DNA of 64,000 nt from Luteibacter sp. (GCF_009912395.1 NZ_WNDO01000001.1:1-64000); one strand, 5' to 3'; counted from the first letter of the stretch, positions 1 through 10,105 are shown. Numbers and translations: made by a program. The notes: a model not told the origin generated them from the sequence alone.

Positions 1-63
1 TGCCTGCTGCCTGAACTCCAGGCTGAACTCCTGCCCCTTTCTGCCTGCCTTGCTCTTGGTCAT
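1..63 (-). CDS. IS3-family transposase OrfA, N-terminal 21 codons (runs off the window)
   Basis: A reverse-strand ATG at 61-63 follows a near-perfect ribosome binding site (AGGAGGT, 6 bases away) and opens a frame that stays open to the window edge. The 21 residues begin MTKSKAGRK and contain EFSLEFRQQA. This matches the usual start of IS3-family OrfA helix-turn-helix proteins, where a short basic leader precedes a 'F(S/T)xEF(R/K)xxA' helix. The inverted repeat at 101-127 lies just upstream in the position expected for the element's left end. Only the first helix is visible, so the IS3 subgroup cannot be assigned. Confidence 0.6.
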   Translation of the reverse strand, partial: MTKSKAGRKGQEFSLEFRQQA

Positions 64-127
64 CGTCCACCTCCTATTGCGATAGTTAATCGCTTATAGG
101 GGTGTCCGTGAAACGGGGGCAAGATCA
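1..127 (-). mobile_element. Left end of an IS3-family insertion sequence
   Basis: The reverse complement of 101-127 starts TGATCTTGCCCCCG and ends CGGACACC. That has the layout of IS3-family terminal inverted repeats: TGA start, CCCC run, then TTTC.CGGACACC. The leftward OrfA start at 63 follows it by 38 bases, a normal promoter and leader spacing for such an element. Immediately to the right, at 128, an integrase reading frame resumes, which marks the insertion boundary. The right end, OrfB and any target-site duplication lie outside the window. Confidence 0.6.
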
Positions 128-637
128 GTAGGTGACGGCTGGCACCTTCGTGCCCTCTTCGTCATTTTGGTCGAGTCAGGACTTCGACTCCGCGAGGCGT
201 TGAACTTGCGATGGAGAGACCTGGTAATGAAAAAAGAAGCCGGTCTCATCCGCCTGTGGCGCGCAGGTGAGTTGAAGAACGGTCGAACACGCACTGTACC
301 GATGACCGCAGCGTGTTACGAGGTTCTAGACGCGTGCAGGAAGGTCCCAGGCGGTGCCTTCTCGACCATTACTAACTGGCGAGCAGGTCACGCCTGGAAG
401 AAGGCCAAGAAGCATGCCGGGATCACTGAGCGCGAATGCGTCATTCACTCGCTCCGACATACCTGCACAACGCGCCTCCTGGAGAGCGTCAATGACCTCA
501 AGTTAGTCCAGGAGTGGTTGGGCCACACCTCCATCATCACCACGGCGAGGACCTACGCTCACGTCCAAACTCACCGGATGGTAGATGCCGCTGCCGTACT
601 CACTGCGGCGCGGCACCTGAATTGCAAACAGTCATGA
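128..637 (+). pseudogene. Tyrosine recombinase/phage integrase, 3' fragment cut by the IS element
   Basis: From 128 the frame reads into a typical catalytic domain. It shows 'LVESGLRLREALNLRW' with the first catalytic Arg, then 'HSLRHTCTTRL' with the H-x-x-R box, then 'WLGHTSIITTARTYAH' with the second His and the nucleophilic Tyr. All the active-site boxes of the C-terminal half are therefore present. The N-terminal arm- and core-binding domains are missing, because the IS end stops at 127 and an in-frame TAG lies at 83-85. A TTG at 167 could start a 156-residue peptide, but no good ribosome binding site precedes it. It is most likely a dead integrase of a former genomic island or prophage. 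Confidence 0.75.
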
Positions 638-646
638 GTTACAGGA

Positions 647-701
647 CAGGAACTATGCATTACACGCAACTGTTGCATATATGCGTGAATGCAAGTTCCT
701 G
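647..701. terminator. Imperfect inverted repeat between the integrase and the S46 peptidase
   Basis: Arms 647-668 (CAGGAACTATGCATTACACG...) and 680-701 are complementary apart from a few mismatches. The structure sits exactly between the convergent 3' ends at 637 and 713. It could terminate both transcripts. There is no clear T-run, so an attachment-site relic is also possible. Confidence 0.4.
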
Positions 702-712
702 CCCCGATTAAC

Positions 713-2875
713 TTACTTCGCCGGCACGCCCATTTCCTTGAGCAGGTTGTCGGCGTGGTCGAGGTGGTGCATCACCCACAGCATGTAGCGGACATCCACC
801 TGAATCGAGCGGTTGAGCTTCGGGTTGAACAGCCAGTCGCCGCTCACCGATTCCCAGTTGCCGTCGAAGGCGAGGCCCACGAGGTGGCCTTCGGCATCGA
901 GCGCCGGGGAGCCGGAGTTGCCGCCGGTGATGTCGAGGTCGGCCAGGAAGTCGACGGGCAGCGTGCCCTGCTTCTTCGAGGCATACGAATCGAAGGCCTT
1001 GGCCTTGATCGCGTCGGTCTCGGCCTTCGGCGCGTTGAACGGCTCTTCGCCGGTGTCTTTCTCGACAATGCCATCGACCGTGGTGAACGGCGCGTAGCTC
1101 ACGCCATCACGCGGGGCGACACCCTGCACGTTGCCGAAGGTGACGCGCAGCGAGCTGTTGGCGTCCAGGTAGACGGGCAGGCCCTGCGATTCCTTCCACG
1201 CGATGATCGCCTGCATGTAGCGCGGACGCAGGCGAGCGAGTTCGCCTTCCTGTGCATCCTGCTGGTCCTCGATCTTCTTGAGGTCCGGCAGCAGCGCGTT
1301 GGCGAGCTTCAGCATGCTGTCGTCGCTGGCGGCGATGGCCTTGTCGTCAGCCTTGAACCACTTCAGGCGCTCGGCGGTGTCGCCCAGCTTGCTACCCTTG
1401 TACAGCTCGGCCACCTTCGCCTGGATCGCCGGGCGGGTGTTGGCGCTGCCCAGCCACTGGTCGAGGCCCGGCAGGCGCTGGTCCTTCGGCAGGGTCACAT
1501 AGCGGACCAGCGCGTTGGTCAGCAGATCCTGGTCGGTCTTGGCGTCGTAGCGACGCTCCATCTGCTTGAGCGCGCCCTCGATGCGGACCTCGTCACGCTG
1601 CTGGTAGCCAGCTTCGCGCTGCATGTCCGGCTTGGTGCGCTGCTGCGCCAGCTTGGCCAGGCGCACGCCGCTGGAGAACAGCTGGGTGCGCGAGATCAGC
1701 GACAGATCGACGTCGCGCTCGCGGGTGGCCTGGTAGGTGTTGAGCTTGGACTTCAGCTCGGCGATGTCCTTGATCAGCGCCTGATTCTCGGCGCCGCCCT
1801 GCTTTTTCAGCCACGCGTCGAGGTCGGCTTCCTGCTTCTGCTTGACCGCCACCGCATTGGCGCGGCGCAGGCCTTCGAGCTGGCCGCCGAAGTTCTTCAG
1901 GTAGTTGTTGAGGCCGGCGACGAGGCTAGCGTACTTCACCGTCACGTCAGGGTTGGCCTTGCCGTTCTCGGCGATGGTGTCCAGTTGCTCCTTGTAGAGC
2001 TTGATCTGGGTCGGGTACACCCAATCGATCGAGCTCTTCACTTCCTGCGCCAGACGGTAGCGATTCGTGCGGCCCGGATAGCCCACGACCATCACGTAGT
2101 CGCCGTCTTCCAGGCCCTGCGGGTTGACCTTGATGACGTGCTTCGGGTGATAGGGGACGTTGTCCTTCGAGTACGTGGCGGACTTGCCGTCCTTCGACAC
2201 GTAGGCGCGCAGGTAGCTGAAGTCGCCCGTGTGGCGCGGCCACATCCAGTTGTCGACGTCGCCACCGAACTTGCCGATGGATTCGGGCGGCGCGTAAACC
2301 AGGCGCACGTCCTTGATCTCGAGCTGCTTGATCAGCTGGTAGCTGTAGCCGCCGTGGAAGGTGTAGACGTCGCAGCGGTAGCCGTCGCTCTCGCAGCCCT
2401 TCACCAGCTCCTTCTTGGCCAGGTCGATGGCCTCGTAACGCTGCTTGCCGGTCATCTGCGGAGTGATCTTGGCGTTCACTTCCTTGGTGACGTCACGGAT
2501 CTCCTCAGTGACGAACACGCGCATGTCCGGCGAGCCGGGCAGTTCCTCGGCGACGATCTTCGCGAGGAAGCCCTGCTCGATGAGGTTCTTCTCCTTGGTG
2601 GAGTTGTACTGGAGCGCGCCGTAGCCGCAGTGGTGGTTGGTGACCACCAGGCCGTCGGGCGACACGAAGGAGGCCGTGCAGCCGCCGAGGCTGACGATGG
2701 CGCCCATCGGGTAGGCGGTCAGATCGGTGAGCGTCGACGGGTCGAGCTTCAGGCCGTGCTGCTTGAGCGTGCCTGCGATCTTGGGGAGCTGGGCGGGCTG
2801 CCACATGCCTTCGACGGCATGGGCGGCGGGAACGAGCCCGGCCGCGAGGGCCGTGGCTAGTGCGAGTCGACGCAT
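713..2875 (-). CDS. S46 family peptidase (DPP7-like dipeptidyl aminopeptidase), secreted
   Basis: This 720-residue protein has a Sec signal peptide ending AHA near residue 20. Members of the S46 family release dipeptides from peptide N-termini in the periplasm or at the outer surface. The triad can be read: His in 'TNHHCGYG' (81-82), Asp in 'GGDVDNW' (about 206-208) and Ser654 in 'GNSGSP'. The length equals that of the family. Residue 672, 18 after the Ser, is Gly, which from memory is the DPP7-type specificity residue (broad or hydrophobic P1). The start was chosen at 2875 because AGGAGA lies 6 bases upstream and the signal peptide begins there. It lies downstream of and parallel to a second S46 gene, separated by a hairpin. 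Confidence 0.9.
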   Translation of the reverse strand: MRRLALATALAAGLVPAAHAVEGMWQPAQLPKIAGTLKQHGLKLDPSTLTDLTAYPMGAIVSLGGCTASFVSPDGLVVTNHHCGYGALQYNSTKEKNLIEQGFLAKIVAEELPGSPDMRVFVTEEIRDVTKEVNAKITPQMTGKQRYEAIDLAKKELVKGCESDGYRCDVYTFHGGYSYQLIKQLEIKDVRLVYAPPESIGKFGGDVDNWMWPRHTGDFSYLRAYVSKDGKSATYSKDNVPYHPKHVIKVNPQGLEDGDYVMVVGYPGRTNRYRLAQEVKSSIDWVYPTQIKLYKEQLDTIAENGKANPDVTVKYASLVAGLNNYLKNFGGQLEGLRRANAVAVKQKQEADLDAWLKKQGGAENQALIKDIAELKSKLNTYQATRERDVDLSLISRTQLFSSGVRLAKLAQQRTKPDMQREAGYQQRDEVRIEGALKQMERRYDAKTDQDLLTNALVRYVTLPKDQRLPGLDQWLGSANTRPAIQAKVAELYKGSKLGDTAERLKWFKADDKAIAASDDSMLKLANALLPDLKKIEDQQDAQEGELARLRPRYMQAIIAWKESQGLPVYLDANSSLRVTFGNVQGVAPRDGVSYAPFTTVDGIVEKDTGEEPFNAPKAETDAIKAKAFDSYASKKQGTLPVDFLADLDITGGNSGSPALDAEGHLVGLAFDGNWESVSGDWLFNPKLNRSIQVDVRYMLWVMHHLDHADNLLKEMGVPAK

Positions 2876-2924
2876 GAGGATTCTCCTGGAGGAACGACAA
2901 CGTCCATGGCCCGAAGGGCGAGAC

Positions 2925-2937
2925 GTTACACAGTAAC
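2925..2937. promoter_or_regulatory. Short dyad upstream of the first S46 gene
   Basis: GTTACACAGTAAC is a perfect 5-base dyad with a 3-base centre, 50-62 bases upstream of the start at 2875. Its position would suit an operator or part of the promoter. No factor can be named. Confidence 0.25.
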
Positions 2938-2946
2938 ATTGGCGCA

Positions 2947-2979
2947 CATGACCTCCGGCAGGGAGTGCCGGAGGTCATG
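2947..2979 (-). terminator. Hairpin terminator after the second S46 gene
   Basis: A perfect 14-base stem (CATGACCTCCGGCA, then its complement) with a GGGAG loop follows the leftward stop codon at 2988. It lacks a long T-run but is well placed to end that transcript before the next S46 gene. Confidence 0.6.
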
Positions 2980-2987
2980 TCGCGACA

Positions 2988-5141
2988 TCACTTGCCGGGA
3001 ACGCCCAGCTCGCGCAGCAGGGCCGGCGACGGGTAAACCTTGTCCATCAACCAACGCATGTAGCGCATGTCCACGTGAATGGCGCGCTTGTAGCGCGGGT
3101 CGTACATCCAACTGGCGCTGACGGCTTCCCAGTTGCTGTCGAAGTTCAGACCGACCAGCTCACCCTTGGCGTTGAGTACCGGCGAGCCGGAGTTACCGCC
3201 CGTGGTATCGAGGTTGCTGAGGAAGTCCACCGGCATCTCGCCCGTCTTCGGATCGGCGTAGCCGGCGAAGTCGCCCTTCTTGATGGCGTCGAGCAGCGGC
3301 TTGGGGGCGTCGAACGGCGCCTTGCCGGTGTTCTTCTCGACGATGCCCTTGACCGTGGTCAGCGGTGCGTAGGCGACGGCGTCGCGGGCGATCAGCGGCG
3401 TGACCTTGCCGTAGCTGACACGCAGCGTGGAGTTGGCGTCCGGATAGACGGCCTTGCCCTGCTTCTCGCGATAGGCGATCAGCGCTTCCATGTAGGCCGG
3501 GCGCAGGCGCAGCAGGTCGCCGTCGCGGCCCTTGCGCTCTTCCTCGATGCGCAGCAGCGCCGGACGCAGCGTACGCGCGGCGACGAGCAGCGGATCGGCG
3601 CTCTTTTCCACATCGGCCGGCGAGGCCTGGAACAGGCGCAGGCGCTCGGCCTCGTCGCTGAACTTCGTGCCCGCGTAGATGGCATCCAGCGCCTTCGCCA
3701 GTTCCGCCGGCGTGCGACCGAACACCTTGTCGACCTCCGGCAGGTGACGCGCCGCCGGCAGCTTCTGGTAGCGAGTCATCAGCGAGGTGATCAGCGCCTT
3801 CTCGACACGCGGGTCGTAACGACGCTGGATCTGCTTGAGCTGGCTCTGGATCAGTTCCTCGTCGCGCTTCTGGTAGCCGGACTCGCGATCCGCGTCGGCC
3901 TTGGGGCGCTCGACCGAGAGGCGATCCACGGCCAGGGCGCCGCGAAGCAGCTGGGTCTGGCTGTTGAGGATGGCCAGCAGCAGGTCGCGCTCGCGCACGT
4001 CCTTGCCCTGCTCGATCAGGGTCATGACCTGGTCGATCTCCGGCTTCAGCGTCTTCGCCTCGGGGCGCGTCGCCAGCCAGGCCATCATCGCCGTTTCGTC
4101 CTCGCGACGGACCGTGACGGCATCGCTGCGCTCCAGGCCTTCCAGCTCGCCGCTGAAACGCTTGATGCCGTTCTTCAGCGTCTGCAACTGCGAGGCGTAG
4201 CGGATGCCCGCGTCCTTGTCGGTCTTGCCCTGGGCTTCGATGATGTCCTGCAGTTCCTTCATCACCGCCACCGTGGTGGGCAGGCGCCACTGCACCTGAT
4301 CGGCGAACTCGGCCGCCGTGCGGTGGCGATAGGTGATGCCCGGGTAACCGGCAAGCATGACGAAATCGCCCTCGGCCACGCCTTCGGTGGCGAGCTTCAG
4401 GTGCGACGGCGGGTGATAGGGCTGATTGTCCGGGGAATAATCGGCCGGCTTGCCGTCCTTGCCGACGTAGGCGCGCAGCACGGTGAAGTCGCCGGCATGG
4501 CGCGGCCAGACGAAGTTGTCGACCTCGTCGCCGTAATTTCCGATGGCGCGCGGCGGCGCGTACACGAGACGAAGATCGCGCAGCTCCAGCTGCTTCACCA
4601 GGTAGAAGTCGCGGCCGTAGAACATGTTGGCCACGCTGCAACGGATGCCGTCTTCCTTCTCGCACTCGGCCACGAGCGCCTTGCTGGCGGCGTCCACGGC
4701 GTCGTAATAGGCGCGGCCCGTCTTGCCCTTGGCACCCGCGAGGATGCGATCGGTCACCTTATCGAAGCCGACGGTGACGCGCAGGCGGTAGTCCGGGTTG
4801 GCCGGCAGTTCGCCCGCGCGGTCGGGGGCGACGTAGCCGTTGGCGATCAGGTCGCGATCCGGGCGCGAGTTGTACTGGATCACGCCGAAGGCAACGTGGT
4901 GGTTGGTCACCACCAGGCCTTCGTCCGACACGAAGGCGCCGGTGCCGCCGCCGATACGCACCACGGCGTTGAGCGGTGCGCGGGTCAGATCGGCCAGGTC
5001 ACGGGCGTCGCCACGGAAGCCAGCTTCCTTGAGGTTCTTCGCAATGCCGGGCAATCGGGACGGCATCCACATGCCTTCGTCGGCCTTGGCGTCGAGGGCG
5101 AGCGCCATCGCGGCGCTGAGCATCATCGTGCGGATTCGCAT
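2988..5141 (-). CDS. S46 family peptidase, second paralogue, secreted
   Basis: This 717-residue protein is collinear with the S46 protein at 713-2875 and is also preceded by a signal peptide ([15 protein letters not shown]). His81/82 in 'TNHHVAFG', '[11 protein letters not shown]' and Ser651 in 'GNSGSP' supply the triad. The residue 18 after the Ser is Ser669, where the downstream paralogue has Gly, so the P1 preference may differ. The start at 5141 was preferred over longer in-frame starts because it opens the signal peptide; a second ATG lies 15 bases inside. The gene is divergent from tdh, with a 157-base shared promoter region, and tandem with its paralogue. Confidence 0.9.
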   Translation of the reverse strand: MRIRTMMLSAAMALALDAKADEGMWMPSRLPGIAKNLKEAGFRGDARDLADLTRAPLNAVVRIGGGTGAFVSDEGLVVTNHHVAFGVIQYNSRPDRDLIANGYVAPDRAGELPANPDYRLRVTVGFDKVTDRILAGAKGKTGRAYYDAVDAASKALVAECEKEDGIRCSVANMFYGRDFYLVKQLELRDLRLVYAPPRAIGNYGDEVDNFVWPRHAGDFTVLRAYVGKDGKPADYSPDNQPYHPPSHLKLATEGVAEGDFVMLAGYPGITYRHRTAAEFADQVQWRLPTTVAVMKELQDIIEAQGKTDKDAGIRYASQLQTLKNGIKRFSGELEGLERSDAVTVRREDETAMMAWLATRPEAKTLKPEIDQVMTLIEQGKDVRERDLLLAILNSQTQLLRGALAVDRLSVERPKADADRESGYQKRDEELIQSQLKQIQRRYDPRVEKALITSLMTRYQKLPAARHLPEVDKVFGRTPAELAKALDAIYAGTKFSDEAERLRLFQASPADVEKSADPLLVAARTLRPALLRIEEERKGRDGDLLRLRPAYMEALIAYREKQGKAVYPDANSTLRVSYGKVTPLIARDAVAYAPLTTVKGIVEKNTGKAPFDAPKPLLDAIKKGDFAGYADPKTGEMPVDFLSNLDTTGGNSGSPVLNAKGELVGLNFDSNWEAVSASWMYDPRYKRAIHVDMRYMRWLMDKVYPSPALLRELGVPGK

Positions 5142-5243
5142 CGTACGGGTACCCCTGTCTGGTTCGCAAAACCCTGCGACCATAGAGGCCCGGACGAGCG
5201 CTGGCAATGGCGCAGCGCACAAGATGAACGCTTCCGGCAGGCC

Positions 5244-5249
5244 TATAAT
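5244..5249 (+). promoter_or_regulatory. -10 element of the tdh promoter
   Basis: A perfect TATAAT stands alone in GC-rich sequence, 50 bases before the tdh start. No convincing -35 box lies 16-18 bases upstream. The predicted transcript would begin near 5256. Confidence 0.5.
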
Positions 5250-5298
5250 GGCGGTTTGGTCCGCGCCGCGGACCTTTCCCCACGGAATGCGAATCCCC

Positions 5299-6333
5299 AT
5301 GCAGCAGACGATGAAGGCGCTGGTCAAGCGCAAGGCCGAACCGGGCATCTGGCTGGAAGAAGTGCCGGTGCCGCAGGTCGGTCCGAACGAAGTCCTCATC
5401 AAGATCGAGAAGACCGCCATCTGCGGCACCGATCTGCATATCTACAAGTGGGACGAGTGGTCCCAGCGCACCATCAAGCCGGGCCTGACCATCGGCCACG
5501 AATTCGTCGGCCGCATCGCCGAGATCGGCCCGGGCGTCACCGGCTACAAGGTCGGCGACCGCGTCTCCGCCGAAGGCCACATCGTCTGCGGCCACTGCCG
5601 CAACTGCCACGCCGGCCGCCAGCACCTGTGCCCGAACACCGTCGGTATCGGCGTGAACCGCAACGGCGCCTTCGCCGAATACATGACCATGCCGGCCTCG
5701 AACCTGTGGCCGATCCCTGACCAGATCCCGTCCGAGCTGGCCGCCTTCTTCGACCCGTACGGCAACGCCGCCCATTGCGCGCTGGAGTTCGACCTGATCG
5801 GCGAGGACGTCCTGATCACCGGCGCCGGCCCCATCGGCATCATCGCCGCGGGCATCGCCAAGCACGTGGGCGCCCGCAACGTGGTGGTCACCGACGTCAA
5901 CGACTACCGCCTGAAGCTGGCCGCCGACATGGGCGCCACGCGCGTGGTCAACGTGTCCAACCAGTCGCTCAAGGACGTGGTGAAGGATCTCCACATCGAA
6001 GGCTTCGACGTGGGCCTGGAGATGAGCGGCAACCCGCGCGCCTTCAACGACATGCTCGAATGCATGTACCACGGCGGCAAAATCGCCATGCTCGGCATCA
6101 TGCCGCGCGGCGCCGGCATCGACTGGGACAAGGTGATCTTCAAGGGCCTCACCCTGCAGGGCATCTACGGCCGGAAGATGTACGAGACCTGGTACAAGAT
6201 GACCCAGATGGTGCTCACGGGCTTCCCGCTTCAGAAGGTGCTCACGCACCAGATCTCGATCGACGACTTCCAGAAGGGCTTCGACCTGATGGACGCAGGA
6301 CATTGCGGCAAGGTCGTGTGCTCCTGGACCTGA
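5299..6333 (+). CDS. tdh: L-threonine 3-dehydrogenase
   Basis: This zinc-dependent medium-chain dehydrogenase oxidises L-threonine to 2-amino-3-ketobutyrate with NAD+. The sequence follows E. coli Tdh closely: '[11 protein letters not shown]' with the catalytic-zinc Cys, 'GHEFVG', the structural-zinc cysteines in '[16 protein letters not shown]', the nucleotide-binding 'GAGPIG', and 'KMYETWYKM'. The length is 344 residues from 5299. An ATG at 5311 corresponds to the E. coli start but has no ribosome binding site, so either start is possible. The partner enzyme Kbl is encoded at 10106, after an unrelated large gene. Confidence 0.95.
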   Translation: MQQTMKALVKRKAEPGIWLEEVPVPQVGPNEVLIKIEKTAICGTDLHIYKWDEWSQRTIKPGLTIGHEFVGRIAEIGPGVTGYKVGDRVSAEGHIVCGHCRNCHAGRQHLCPNTVGIGVNRNGAFAEYMTMPASNLWPIPDQIPSELAAFFDPYGNAAHCALEFDLIGEDVLITGAGPIGIIAAGIAKHVGARNVVVTDVNDYRLKLAADMGATRVVNVSNQSLKDVVKDLHIEGFDVGLEMSGNPRAFNDMLECMYHGGKIAMLGIMPRGAGIDWDKVIFKGLTLQGIYGRKMYETWYKMTQMVLTGFPLQKVLTHQISIDDFQKGFDLMDAGHCGKVVCSWT

Positions 6334-6427
6334 TCGTCCGTTAAAGAGCGCCGATAACGACTCCCTCGCGCAACCTCCACCGGTTTACACTGCCGGCGGG
6401 GGGGATTACGTGCGCGAGGGGTTTGGT

Positions 6428-9400
6428 ATGGACACGCCCGGGAAACGGATCATCCACTGGAAAAAAGGGCGCGACGCCGCCCTCACCGTCTATCGCTCCC
6501 AACGGGGCCGGCGCATCGCGCTGGGCCTTTTCGTGGCGATCGTCGTCTTCGGCCTGCTCGGCTTCTTCGCCGCGCCACCGCTGATCCGGTCGCAACTGGC
6601 GTCACGCGCCAGCGCCGCGCTCGACCGCCCCGTGACGGTACAGAGCGTCAGCCTCAACCCCTTCACCCTGCGGCTCACCATAGAGGGCCTGCATGTCGGG
6701 GAGAAGGACGGCAAGACGCCCTTCGTCGATGTCGGCCAGCTCACGGCCAACGCCTCCTGGGCCTCGCTGTTCCGCTTGGCGCCGATCCTCGATTCGCTCA
6801 CGCTCGACCGGCCCTACGTCCACCTCCAGCGCAGCGCCCCGCAGCGTTTCAACTTCTCGGACATCATGGAGCGCTTCGCCTCGCCGCCTGACGCGAAGCC
6901 CTCCGATCCGTCGCGCTTCGCGCTGTCCAACATCGCCGTGCACGGTGGCCGTGTCGATTTCGACGACCGGGTGCTAGATGCCACCCATCGCCTCGACGCC
7001 ATCGAGCTGGGCATCCCCTTCATCGCCAACCAGCCCAGCGACGCCGACATCTATGTGCAGCCCCTGCTGACCATGACGGTGGACGGCAGTCCCCTGCGCC
7101 TGCAAGGACAGACCAAACCCTTCGCCGACAGCCGCGAATCAATCCTGGACCTGCGCCTCGACCGCCTCGACGTGCCCCGCTACCTCGGTTTCATTCCGGT
7201 CGACCTGCCGGTGAAGGTGCCCGACGGCAAGCTATCCGGTCGCCTGGGCGTGCATTTCCTTATGACGGCCACGCAGCCCAGGATCGTCGTCGATGGGCGC
7301 CTCGTCATCGACGACCTCAAGGTCGATGGCAAGGATGGCGGCGCCCTGCTCGGCCTACACCACGGCGAACTCGGCCTCACGGCGCTCGAACCGCTGACCT
7401 CGCGCTATCGCCTCGGCCAGGTCGCACTGGATGGTTTCTCGCTTCGCTACGCCCGCCTGCCCGGCGGCAAGAGCAACTTCGACGCGCTGACGGGCAGCTC
7501 CGATACGCCGCCCGCCGCCGACGCCAAACCGACCGATGTGCGCATCGACGGGCTCGCTCTCAGCGATAGCCGCATCGAGTACGCGGACCTCGCCGCCCCT
7601 TCGCCAGCGCATCTTGTGCTCGACCAGTTGCAAGGCAGCCTGCGCGGCTTCAGCACGGTCAAGGCACCCGAGGCCCAGCTGGACGTGAAGGCCCGGCTGG
7701 CCGGCGGCGCGATCGCCACGCAAGGCAAGTTCGACCTGCCGTCGAAGCGCTATGCCGGCTCGCTGGACTTGAAGAACGTGTCGCTGGCCACGCTCATGCC
7801 GCTGACACCGCCGATCCTCGCGGCGGACATCACCGGCGGCACCATCGGTGCACACGGCGAACTGGTCTTCGACTGGCATGACGCCGTGGCCTTGCGCATC
7901 GCCAAGGCGAAGGCGTCCCTCGATGGCTTCCAACTCGTGCCGCACAACGGCAGTGCGTCTCCGATGGCGTGGAAGTCGCTGTCGGCGGATATCGCCCTGG
8001 TCGACATCGCCACGAGCGAGGCACGCATCGACACGCTCCTGCTCAACGGCCTGACGCTCGACCTGAAACGACTCGCCAACGGCAACCTGGATCTCGCCAG
8101 CGTGATGCCACCCGGTGCACCATCGACAACGCATGCTCCCGCACCGAAAGCCACGGCCTGGCGTTGGAGCATTGGCCATGTCGGCCTCAGCGACGGCACG
8201 ATGAGCCTGCGCGACGCCCGTGCCACGGGCAAGCGGGACGGCGTGACGATGCAGGCCACGGCCTTCGGCATCGACGGCCTGTCCGACGACATGCGTCAAC
8301 CGGTGAAACTGGATCTCAAGGGAACCGTCGGCAAGGGCGGCTTCGATGTCACCGGCCAGATCAAGCCGCAACCGCTCGACGCCGACCTGACGATCGCCAC
8401 CACGCGCCTGGACATTGCGCCACTGCAATCCCTGGTCACCGTCCCCCTCAACGTGCGCGTCGGCAGTGGCTTGCTCAGTCTCGACGGCCAGCTCCATTAC
8501 ACCGACCGCGGCACCCAGGCCGCCCTGGTCGCATATCGCGGCAAGGCCACGCTGGGCAACGTGCGCGTGCTCGACAAACTCACCGACGACGACTTCCTGC
8601 GCTGGTCGTCGCTCAGCGCGTCGAACATGGCGATCCGCCTCGGCGAGGATGTCCCGCACATCGCCATCGGCGGCCTGGCGCTCGACGACTTCTACGCCCG
8701 CGTGATCATCAACGCGAACGGACGCCTGAACGTGCAGGACGTGGTCGCCCATCCGGAAACCCAGGGCGCCGTGTCGGTGACCCAGGCCCAGGCGAACCCC
8801 GCGCCGGTCGCCCCGAAGGAAAAGGACGAGACGCCGCCCACGCAGGCGCTGGCCGCCGACGTGCACATCGGCCAGATCAGCCTGACGCGGGGCCGGCTCA
8901 ATTACACCGACAACTTCATCAAGCCGAACTACACCGCCGATGTCGCCGAACTCACCGGCAAGATCGGCGCCTTCGGCACCGACACCGCCACCACGCCGGC
9001 CGAACTGACCCTGCAAGGCCAGCTCGACGGCAACGCGCCGGTGAACATCGGGGGCACGATCAACCCGCTCACGCCGGTCGCCTTCCTCGACATCACCGCC
9101 AAGGCCGAAGGCATCCAGCTGGCCAACCTGTCGCCCTACTCGGGCAAGTACGCCGGCTACCCGATCACCAAGGGACGCCTCAACGTCGATGTCCATTACC
9201 AGCTCGACCAGCGCAAGCTCACGGCCGACAACCACATCTTCATCGACCAGTTGACCTTCGGCGACCGCATTGAAGGGCCCGGCGTCAGCCACCTGCCGGT
9301 GAAGCTGGCCGTGGCGCTGCTGAAGGACTCCCAGGGCCGTATCGATGTCCGCATCCCCGTCACCGGATCGCTGGACGACCCGCAGTTCAGCGTAGGCGGC

Positions 9401-10021
9401 CTGGTCTGGCGGGCCATCGGCAACCTCATCGTGAAAGCCGTGACCTCGCCTTTCCGTTTGCTGGCCTCGGTGGGCGGCGGCCGCCAGGACCTCGGCTACG
9501 TGGAATTCGCCCCCGGCTCCGACGTGCTCGACACCGCTGGCCAGGCCAAGCTCGCGGACATCGTGAAAGTGCTCAACGACAAGCCCTCGATCAGCCTCGA
9601 CATCGTTGGTCGGGTCGACCCCGCCAAGGACGAAAGCGGCCTGCGCAAGGTGATGGTCGATAACCTGATCCATGACGAGCAGGTCCGGGACAAGGGCGAC
9701 GACGCCACGCCGCCTACGGCCGACGAACAGGAGAAATACCTGGAACGCGCCTACCGCCATGCCTCCTTCCCCAAGCCCAAGAACTTCATCGGCCTGGCCA
9801 AATCCCAGCCGCCGGAGGAAATGCGGACCCTGATGGAGACCAACATGCCGGTGGACGCCGATGCCCTGCGCCACCTGGCCGAGCGCCGGGCCAACGCCGT
9901 GCGCCAGTGGCTGCAGGGCAAGGCGGACGACAAGCGCGTGTTCGTCGTGGCGCCGAAGACCGACGCCAAGGGCATCGACGACGGCGGCAAGACCACCCGG
10001 GTGGATTTCGGGCTGCACTGA
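6428..10021 (+). CDS. DUF748 / AsmA-like envelope protein (1,197 aa)
   Basis: After a short cytoplasmic start there is one membrane anchor (about 'IALGLFVAIVVFGLLGFFAAP'), followed by a very long periplasmic region of repeated beta-rich segments. DUF748 proteins belong to the AsmA-like group; studied members of that group (TamB, YhdP) form grooved beta-structures that move lipid between the membranes. Near the C-terminus 'VEFAPGSDVLD' resembles the start of an OmpA-like peptidoglycan-binding fold, common in this family. The start at 6428 was chosen for the GAGGGG site 6 bases upstream; an upstream GTG at 6410 is less likely. It sits between tdh and kbl. The lipid-transport role is inferred from the family. 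Confidence 0.8.
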   Translation: MDTPGKRIIHWKKGRDAALTVYRSQRGRRIALGLFVAIVVFGLLGFFAAPPLIRSQLASRASAALDRPVTVQSVSLNPFTLRLTIEGLHVGEKDGKTPFVDVGQLTANASWASLFRLAPILDSLTLDRPYVHLQRSAPQRFNFSDIMERFASPPDAKPSDPSRFALSNIAVHGGRVDFDDRVLDATHRLDAIELGIPFIANQPSDADIYVQPLLTMTVDGSPLRLQGQTKPFADSRESILDLRLDRLDVPRYLGFIPVDLPVKVPDGKLSGRLGVHFLMTATQPRIVVDGRLVIDDLKVDGKDGGALLGLHHGELGLTALEPLTSRYRLGQVALDGFSLRYARLPGGKSNFDALTGSSDTPPAADAKPTDVRIDGLALSDSRIEYADLAAPSPAHLVLDQLQGSLRGFSTVKAPEAQLDVKARLAGGAIATQGKFDLPSKRYAGSLDLKNVSLATLMPLTPPILAADITGGTIGAHGELVFDWHDAVALRIAKAKASLDGFQLVPHNGSASPMAWKSLSADIALVDIATSEARIDTLLLNGLTLDLKRLANGNLDLASVMPPGAPSTTHAPAPKATAWRWSIGHVGLSDGTMSLRDARATGKRDGVTMQATAFGIDGLSDDMRQPVKLDLKGTVGKGGFDVTGQIKPQPLDADLTIATTRLDIAPLQSLVTVPLNVRVGSGLLSLDGQLHYTDRGTQAALVAYRGKATLGNVRVLDKLTDDDFLRWSSLSASNMAIRLGEDVPHIAIGGLALDDFYARVIINANGRLNVQDVVAHPETQGAVSVTQAQANPAPVAPKEKDETPPTQALAADVHIGQISLTRGRLNYTDNFIKPNYTADVAELTGKIGAFGTDTATTPAELTLQGQLDGNAPVNIGGTINPLTPVAFLDITAKAEGIQLANLSPYSGKYAGYPITKGRLNVDVHYQLDQRKLTADNHIFIDQLTFGDRIEGPGVSHLPVKLAVALLKDSQGRIDVRIPVTGSLDDPQFSVGGLVWRAIGNLIVKAVTSPFRLLASVGGGRQDLGYVEFAPGSDVLDTAGQAKLADIVKVLNDKPSISLDIVGRVDPAKDESGLRKVMVDNLIHDEQVRDKGDDATPPTADEQEKYLERAYRHASFPKPKNFIGLAKSQPPEEMRTLMETNMPVDADALRHLAERRANAVRQWLQGKADDKRVFVVAPKTDAKGIDDGGKTTRVDFGLH

Positions 10022-10030
10022 GGCCGACCA

Positions 10031-10060
10031 TGCGCGTCCGAAGGTTTTCCCGGACGCGCA
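10031..10060 (+). terminator. Hairpin after the DUF748 gene
   Basis: TGCGCGTCCG and CGGACGCGCA form a perfect 10-base stem around a 10-base loop, 10 bases after the stop codon and 46 bases before kbl. It may reduce read-through into kbl. Confidence 0.45.
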
Positions 10061-10105
10061 AAGGCGCCACAATCGGGAGTCTCCCACCCTCCCGGACCCA
10101 GCACC

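Noticed and set aside
689-5720. Very long rightward open frames opposite the S46 genes (up to ~880 codons)
   Set aside because: They are antisense frames opened by the strong third-position GC bias of the true genes. They lack ribosome binding sites and known motifs and are rich in Val/Ala/Arg/Gly/His.
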